From: Gambelia wislizenii
Lineage: Eukaryota > Chordata > Lepidosauria > Squamata > Crotaphytidae
Direction of reading: 5' to 3'
NCBI GenBank assembly: GCA_030847615.1
Contig: JAUMIR010000002.1
Coordinates: 285,800,028-285,864,027 of the forward strand
Length of the DNA stretch: 64,000 nucleotides
The position numbers and the translations under genes were made by a program. Of this stretch, positions 57,545 to 64,000 are shown one piece after another. Under the pieces are notes generated by a model, which was given only the letters and a program-made list of their open reading frames with translations, was not told where the DNA came from and made no database searches. The stretch's first letter is position 1; the number at the start of each line of letters is the position of its first letter.

Positions 57545-57778
57545 CCACCAGTGTGGTGTAATGGTTTGAGTGTTGGATTAAGATTCCAAGAGACCAGGGT
57601 TTGAAACCCCACTTGGACATAGGAACACATTGGGTGGCCTTAAGCAAGTCACGCTGTCTCAGCCTCAGAGGAAGACTAAGGCAAATCCACACTAAACAAA
57701 TCTTGCCAAGAAAATCCCATGATGGGGTCGCCTTAGGGTTGCCATAAGTCAAAAACAACTTGAAGGCTTACAACAACA
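57545..57778 (+). mobile_element. tRNA-derived SINE (Sauria-SINE type)
   Basis: Full-length copy: GTGTGGTGTAATGGTTTGAG (A-box), GGGTTTGAAACCCC (B-box), body with AGTCACGCTGTCTCAGCC, tail TTGCCATAAGTCAAAAACAA and CAACAACAG. Confidence 0.92.
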
Positions 57779-58375
57779 GGAACAACTCTTATACAGGAAG
57801 CCTTCTCCATCACAACTGAAGCCCATAGGAATGGCTTCAAGGCTGGATGTGTCTCTTCTTATGATGACCTCAGCGCTGTAGAGCCATTGTTATGTGTGCA
57901 CAGTGTCACAAGGTTGGCAGTGACATAGGTCTTTGCCTTCATGACCTGCTTGTAAGCATTACAAACACAATGTTAGCCAAGACAGGTCTTAGTATGTTCT
58001 AGCAAGGAGACTGTTCTTATATTTTTATGACTGAAGGACAAGGTTTTTTAAAAGATAATTTATTGTTCATTAGTCTATTGGAAAGTTTTCCTGCCCAAGA
58101 CCTGATGAAATTACGGTAATGTAAATTGCATACAACCACAATTGAATTATTGCCCATCTCCCATTCATATCAAATGAACTATCAAGAACTTAGAACAAAG
58201 GGTGGGCAAATACTTGGGGCAGGCCAGCAAGTCCTCTGGGAAGATGTGGAGAGAGAGGGCACTTAACACCCTTCCTGTTAAGCTGCCCAAATCAAGAGTG
58301 TGGGAGATCTTGGAGCTTTGTATCAGGCATAAGACTGATTCCTGAATATTACCTGTTTCCCAAGACCACGGTCTA
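57779..58375. other. No gene seen
   Basis: No recognisable features. Confidence 0.4.
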
Positions 58376-58590
58376 ATCCACACTACACAAATAATCCAGT
58401 TTGAAACTGGATTATTTCCCATGGTTCCTTCCTATGGAATCCTGGAATTTGTAGTTTTTTGAGGCACCAGCACTCTTTGATAAAGACATTTAAAGGCCTT
58501 GCAGAACTACAAATCCCAGGATTCCATAGGAAGGAGCCATGGCAAATAATCCAGTTTCAAACTGGATTATTTGTGTATTGTGGATGCACC
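58376..58590. mobile_element. Foldback MITE with arms of about 80 bp
   Basis: Left arm (58376-58456) and right arm (58504-58587) are reverse complements with only a few mismatches. They include ACACAAATAATCCAGTTTGA, AACTGGATTATTT, CCATGG and TCCTATGGAATCCTGG. The centre is about 47 bp. Outer ends read AATCCACACTAC and GTGGATGCACCCC. High arm identity suggests a fairly recent copy or pairing-driven repair. Confidence 0.88.
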
Positions 58591-59569
58591 CCAGGTGAAT
58601 CCTGGACTGTTGTGGCAATGTCTTGCTTTTAACTGCCTGCTGTTTTCCACTCCAACTAATACCTCTGGTGGCCCAGGGAATAGCAGACTACTGCCTGTTT
58701 GTCGGGACTAGATTAAACACTTCAACACCTAACATGGATTTATCTAGCAGAACTTCCCAGTGAATGGTTCTCTTTTTGTTTTTTTGTACAAATTTACTGA
58801 CGACAACAGCTAAACAGATTTACTGAGACCTTCACTGTAGATAGATTGCTTTGTCCTTTCTCCTGCAGTTCTTACTATGAGTCATGTCATTTATATGACT
58901 GAGAATAAGTTAGAGAGCAGTATCTTGTTCACTCTGCGGGTACCTCTTTCCCTGCCACTGGCACTTAATTCATCTCATTATTAATCCACAGAGGTTCATG
59001 AGCATGGAGAGCACAGTGACTCATTCCTACCTGCCTGACCTCTGTCACTGCTGACTTTGATCTTTTATGGTACATTAAAATAGAAAAGTATGAATATTAT
59101 TAACAGCACAAATGAAAACCAGGATCCACCTTTAGCAAAGGGGACCTGGATTCACAAGAGAGAACAACAATGAAACCACACTGTTTTTTCTTGAGTGTAC
59201 GGCTATCTATAATTACCAAAATATCCTTGTGATTAGCAGAAGATATGTGGTATCCAGTTCTATTGTATTTCAAATATGGAAATTCTGGGTCTGTATTCTG
59301 GTATCTGTGGTGGTGGTGAACAGAGGAAGAAGAACATGATGGCTCCACTTTCACAGATTTCTATGAATTGGGTTCTATCTCCAAGATATCTCATTATGTA
59401 TATGCAAATGCGAAATATTAAAAAAATAGCTCTGGTCCTAAGCATTTCGGATAAGAGAGACTCAACCTATATTATTATCTCTCAAGTCAATGACCAGACA
59501 GCCAAAAAAATGGCCAGAATCCCACTGGTGTACTAGGCAGCGAGCGGTGGCAGGAGGAAAAGACCACAG
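58591..59569. other. No gene seen
   Basis: No supported exon or repeat. Confidence 0.4.
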
Positions 59570-59745
59570 GCATAGTGGCTTTGGAATCCTGGGATTTGCA
59601 GTTTAGGGGGGGGGCATTTAGAATTCTCAGCTGGAGAGCTCTTAGGCCTTACTAAACTACAAACCCCAGATATCCCCAGGAGGCAGCCATTGCAGTTAAA
59701 GTAAAATAATAGCAGTATAACAGTACAGTGTGATAAAGTCCATAA
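59570..59745. mobile_element. Foldback MITE, partial
   Basis: TCCTGGGATTTGCAGTTTAG, CTAAACTACAAACCCCAG and GCAGCCATTGCAGTTAAAGT resemble the 32837-33062 element. The left outer arm is missing. Confidence 0.65.
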
Positions 59746-59749
59746 TAGT

Positions 59750-60440
59750 CTGATTGTGTGGAGGAGGGCTCCTTCAGCAGCCTGGATGAGGCTTGGTGTT
59801 TTGTTGTTGTTTAGCACCAAGGAGATCTGGTTTGGTCCAGACAGGACTTGTTTAATTGTCCAGTGGAAATCTCATGCCTTAGTCTTGAAGAGGCCTGGTT
59901 AAATTGTGTGGATGAGGTGTCATTGAATTGTCCATAGAAACCACTTGGTGATTTTTCTGGCTAACACTTGGTTTAGTTGTCTGGATACAAGCTAGGAGAG
60001 GCTGCAGCAGTTTGCTGTTGCCTAAGCCTATTGGGAAGGCAAGATTCTAGCCCCTCCTCTCTTCTCCCCCTGCTGAGTTAATAGAGCGCAAACTACTGTT
60101 GTGCTTGGAACTCTGCAGCAATTGAAGTAAGCTGAGGAAAGGAAGAAAGAGAGTAGGAGAAAGAAACTGGGAAATATCAAAAATCAGCTGAAAAAGTGGG
60201 ACAAGGGATTAATCAGGAAGTCCCTGCCAAATTGGGACAGTTGGGGGAGTTATATGATTCCCTTGGAGGAGGAGACCTAGGGCTTTTGCCTGGAGGAAGC
60301 CTCAGTTTCTGTTCCCTCTGAGGAGGCCTGGTGTGGTTGCCTGCAGCTTTGGAGGAGGCCTGGGTGATGCAAGACTGGCACCTGATGGTGGTTATGGGGT
60401 AAGAATTTTGTGGGGCCTCTGACAGTCATGTTGTCCACCT
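59750..60440. repeat. Imperfect tandem-like region around a hAT relic
   Basis: Blocks such as GAGGCCTGGTTAAATTGTG, GAGGAGGCCTGGTGTGGTTG and CTTGGTTTAGTTGTCTGGAT recur irregularly on both sides of 59990-60255. They look like a decayed minisatellite interrupted by the hAT relative. Confidence 0.4.
59990..60255. mobile_element. hAT-like element, relative of 798-1439
   Basis: Shared colinear blocks GCTGCAGCAGTTTGCTGTTG, CCCCTGCTGAGTTAA, GCTTGGAACT and TTGGGACAGTTGG, without the central foldback. Terminal bases have drifted and no duplication is clear. Confidence 0.65.
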
Positions 60441-61285
60441 GTTGGGAAGCAGACCAATGGTAGGAGCTGCTCCCTAAAATTCTGTACCTCTGTTGCTGGT
60501 TCTGATGGCTGAGACGCTGTTATCTCTGGATCTAGGAGTTGAAGCATCACCTTGATCGCTAGGACATTGGTGGAGGAGAAACCAGAGGTGGAGCAGAGAA
60601 ATTCTTCATTAGAGTAATGATGATGGTTGGCTCAGGATTCTCTTTCAGCCTGGCAGTGGTGTTGGTACTGGGGGCAACAGTGGGGCCTCTTCTGGCTTGG
60701 TGACCCACCCACAGCACCAGTTGATTCTCCATTACTTGGGGTTGGGCAGCAGCCTCCCTCTACTGATGATCCACTTTCCCCAGCACTGCCAGCAGCTACC
60801 ATCCAGGGTGAAGAGGGTACAATGGGGTGGCAGAATGGTGGTCAGCAGAGATAGCAAAGAAGAGCCCTTAAGAGAAAGTTCTTAATTTGGACAGCAAAAA
60901 TAGCTTCTGGTGTCACTTCTAGGCAAAATTGCCAAGAAATATGAGGAGGGGGAAAGGAGACCAGAAAGATGAGGTGCAGTTGCTCCCTGCTCCAGCTCTG
61001 AAGGGTATTGTGAGGAAGGGTATTGTGAGGGAAAAGATGAAAAGTAGTGGAACTAGACTGGCTGGGTCACAGCTCTGGGATCTTCCATGTGCCATCCTAT
61101 CAGAGGCATCCTCTCCTGTCTTCTCCCAGGTCCTCACTGTTCCTCTCTAATGGGTCCTGGTCATGGTGAGACCCTCCAGGGGTCCCTCAGTGGTGGAACT
61201 GTCACCCTTTCCAGCTGCAGGAGTTGAAGTGTCTGCCTCCGTTTTTGGGATGCCAAAGGAAGTAGACCCAGAGGTGGAGCAAGGA
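60441..61285. other. GC-richer unassigned region
   Basis: Open frames of 60-100 codons on both strands are serine- and proline-rich and match nothing I know. GGGTATTGTGAGGAA is partly duplicated near 61003-61030. Confidence 0.35.
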
Positions 61286-61334
61286 TCTTCTTCTTCTTCT
61301 TCTTCTTCTTCTTCTTCTTCTTCTTCTTCTTCTT
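61286..61334 (+). repeat. (CTT)n microsatellite
   Basis: About 15 CTT triplets. On the minus strand it produces a poly-glutamate or poly-arginine run in otherwise unremarkable frames. Confidence 0.95.
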
Positions 61335-61849
61335 CCTCTTGGGATGAGACTTCTTGCTGGAGGGAGGTCCCCATGATAGTTCCAGTTGTGTTTGCAACCC
61401 TGGACTTTGTCTTTCTCTTCTTTCTCCTTGGCAGGACCTCCCTCAACACCAGTGGATCCCCCTCCGTCCTGGTGAAGGCAGGGGCTGCCTCTGCTCCCTC
61501 CCTCCACTAGAGGATCTCTGTGAGCTCTCCCATCCACACAGCAACTGGACTAGTGGTGAATCAGGAAAGAAGCCCCATCTCGCTGAACAGTGCCCATCCA
61601 GATGCTTCCAGGATCTGGGAGTTGTAGACAGATTGCCCCTGAACTTTGAGGTTCCATTTAACTAAACTAGCAATATCAATAAAGATCCAGGTGATTGATG
61701 CTGTAACACTCCTTTTTCAAAACGGTTTAACATTTTTCATCATCAAAGTAGTTTTGCAACAAAATGAAATTTAAGCCTGCCACACACAATTATTAGTTTT
61801 AGTAACATGAAAAGGGGACATAAATGCAAATGATGGACCTTCTCATGAG
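61335..61849. other. No gene seen
   Basis: Frames on both strands are low-complexity extensions of the microsatellite region. Confidence 0.4.
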
Positions 61850-62172
61850 CAGCTCCCATCCATGGGAGACTAGGCTGGCCCCTCTCTGCTGTCCTTCTAC
61901 CAGCATTTGATGATTAATTGATGGTAGGGGGAGTCTTTTTTATGGGGTGTATGTGCTGTATTTTTAAAATCTTTTTTGTTATGTTTTTAATTACTTCAAT
62001 GGTGTTTTACTATGATAGCTTGTTTAATTGTGTTTTAACTTTGTCATTGGCAGGCTTTTAGCTCTATCTTGTTTTAATCTTGTTGTAAGCCACCTTGGGG
62101 TTCCACATTGGGAGAAAGGTGGGATTTTAAATAAATAAGCAAGCAAGCAAACAAACAAACAAACAAACAAAC
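61850..62172 (+). mobile_element. L2-like LINE 3' end with AAAC/AAGC tail
   Basis: TTGTAAGCCACCTTGGGGTT, GGGAGAAAGGTGGGATTTTA and an ATAAATAAGCAAGCAAGCAA tail that grades into (AAAC)n. Confidence 0.8.
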
Positions 62173-62825
62173 AGATCTTCAGAGGAAAACATGGCAAACT
62201 GCACAATTTCTCTTAGCAGTGTTTCACGATCACAACATTGTTTTATTTATTGAATATCATTTCTGATGACACAAGGGATGTTCCTTCCCTCCAGTGCTAG
62301 GACTATTACCTCCTGGGCTTAAAAATATTTCTAAGAGGAACAAAAAAATCAATCTGCTTTTTCTCCCGGCAACCAGACTATCCCACTCTGAATCAAGGGA
62401 CACCCATCCAGTGTTCTTTCATGCCTGTCTGTCAAGCTACTGATATCTGACAAGGCTGAGAGCTGTTGTACTGGGAAATTGCCCAGGGGGGTGTTATGTC
62501 TGTACACAGCCAAAGGGAGTCAAAAACAGAGAGCAGGGTGAGTGGTGCACTGAAGGGAAATGCTTCTAAGCATATCACTCTGGATGAATCCAGCTACACT
62601 TCAAAGGAAGACACTGAATGTTTGATTCACTTAAAAACTGATAGTCCACTAAGAGCTTCTTCACACTTATACATTTTAGATGTATGCCAGAAAATGTACT
62701 GTATAAATGCAACAAACACGTGTCTCTCCATTGTGGGATTTACGTGTACGGTATATTATATGTTGGCATCACCCTAGCACTTTGCCTGATATGTTTGTTT
62801 TTAGAATGGTGTTCTGAGCAAGGAG
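62173..62825. other. No gene seen
   Basis: No supported exon or repeat. Confidence 0.4.
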
Positions 62826-64000
62826 ACCTCTCTCTCTGGCTTTTCTTCGCAAATGAAGATTCAGGAAGGACTCAGCCCGCACTTTCTGCAAGCGCGCTGA
62901 TGACTAAAAAGGCCAATCCGAGATAAACAAGTCTGGTTGCAGAAAGCACAGCAGAAGGTCTCCTTGGGTGATGTTTTTGGGTTGTGATTCTTTCTGTGTT
63001 GTCGTTTCTCTTCAAGACTTGTTCGGAGTGAGTTCTCAAATAAGGCTGCAGCATTGTGGATAGTGCGTCTCCATGCCTCCCGATTGTGAGGCCAGGGTGG
63101 ACCACTGTTGGTGATCAATTTGACCGAGCCTGAGATGTTGTTTCAGTGAGTCTTTGTATTGCTTTTTTGGAGCACCCCTCTTACGCTGTCCCGTGGCAAG
63201 TTCACCGTAGAGTAGTATTTTTGGGAGGCGATGGTCCTCCATCCTAGAAATGTGCCCTGCCCAGCGCAGCTGTGTTCTCAATATCATGGCCTCAGTGCTG
63301 GTGATCCCTGCTTGCTCAAGGACAGCAACACTCGTCACATAGTCAGTCCAGTGTATATTTAGGATTGTGCGTAGACAGCGCTGATGAAAGCGTTCGAGGA
63401 GTTGTAGGTGGTGGTGATAGGTGACCCATGTTTCAGACCCATAAAGGAGAATAGACAGTACAATGGCTCTATACACACTGATTTTTGTGCTTCGCCTCAG
63501 ATGTTTATTGCTCCAGACTCTTTTCTGAAGTCTTCCAAATGCACTATATGCCTTTGCTAATCTGTGATCGATCTCTTTGTTGACAGCAATATGGGGATGA
63601 TAGTGTTCGTCCTGTGGTGCAGGCTGGTAAAAGAACTTCTGTTTTCTTCAGGTTGACTTCCAGCCCAAACACCTCTGCAGCTGTTGCAAAGCAGGATGTT
63701 AGGCGCTGCAGAGCTGCTTCTGTGTGGGCAACAAGGGCAGCAGCATCAGCGAAGAGCAGCTCACGGACTAGATAGTTTAGAGTCTTAGTGTGAGCCCTCA
63801 GATGGCTTAAGTTAAACAAGCTACCATCAGTATGGTAACGTATATAGATGCCGTCGTCTTCTTCAAGCTCTGCCATAGCCGTTTGGAGCATCATGCTAAA
63901 GAAGATTGTAAATAAAGTTGGTGCAAGAACACAACCTTGCTTCACTCCATTAGTTATTAGAAAGGGCTCTGAAAGAGCATCGCCATATCTGACTTGACCA
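62826..64000 (-). mobile_element. LINE of the 15.5-18.2 kb family, 3' part, running off the window
   Basis: Minus strand from 64000: GVKQGCVLAPTLFTIFFSMM-like RT motif at about 63945, DDGIYIRYHTDGSLFNL, LLFADAAALVAHTEA, FGLEVNLKKTEVL. A gap follows, then SILLYGSETWVTY, RCLRTILNIHWTDYVTSVAV, RWAGHISRMEDHRLPKILLY, GAPKKQYKDSLKQHLRL and a C-terminal finger CAFCNQTCLSRIGLFSHQRA. The catalytic FADD box reads FADA (second Asp to Ala). About 60 bp are missing near 63580. Not active. Confidence 0.9.

Noticed and set aside
57545..57620. tRNA gene
   Set aside because: A and B boxes are present but no cloverleaf closes; it is the head of a SINE.
61147..61449. Acidic protein with poly-Glu tract
   Set aside because: The tract is a (CTT)n microsatellite. 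Flanking sequence has no known domain, and other frames are equally open.

Overview
This is vertebrate nuclear DNA, most likely from a squamate reptile and probably an iguanian-type lizard. The evidence is the repeat mix: CR1 tails, L2-clade LINEs ending in (ATT)n, a BovB/RTE fragment, L1 pieces, Penelope-like elements with a GIY-YIG domain, tRNA-derived SINEs with a BovB-like tail (Sauria-SINE type), a 5S-rRNA-derived SINE, hAT elements and pogo/Tigger-like elements. Nothing looks prokaryotic. Nearly all long open frames are transposon remnants or by-products of tandem repeats.

One host gene can be read, on the minus strand between about 44.07 and 37.08 kb. It is a four-exon Kazal serine-protease inhibitor that most resembles SPINK2. 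A CpG-rich TATA promoter with CACGTG boxes precedes exon 1 (44021-43985, start of the signal peptide). Exon 2 is 43120-43080, exon 3 is 38683-38574 (Kazal core, P1 Arg) and the probable exon 4 is 37119-37077. Phases 1, 0 and 2 match the SPINK1 plan I know. Only exon 4 is in real doubt. Intron 1 holds a 21-bp array; intron 2 holds a hAT element with a perfect 8-bp duplication and a pogo-like element.

Layout. 0-11 kb: hAT element with a nested foldback, CR1 joined head to head, SINEs, L2 and Penelope pieces, BovB. 12.5-18.4 kb: a nearly complete L2 (minus) split by a second LINE (minus) with a 6-bp duplication. 19-34 kb: CR1, pogo-like copies, Penelope element, L2 tail, and long stretches without recognisable features. 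35.5-36.5 kb: possible DNA transposon. 37-44.3 kb: the SPINK gene. 44.3-51.6 kb: a dense nest with a minisatellite, a rearranged L1 split by two insertions, a 2.2-kb pogo-like element filled with a 63-bp GC-rich minisatellite, a smaller relative with another internal array, and an L2 split by a hAT element. 52-64 kb: SINEs, foldback MITEs, LINE tails, and a second copy of the 15.5-kb LINE running off the right edge.

The most unusual feature is the family of TA-flanked elements starting CAGTTGTCCC or a close variant. Five are short (about 155-240 bp). Two have kept the ends and a subterminal hairpin but gained unrelated internal tandem arrays. The larger array shows a repeated block of about 305 bp and internal inversions, and yields spurious open frames of over 500 codons on both strands.
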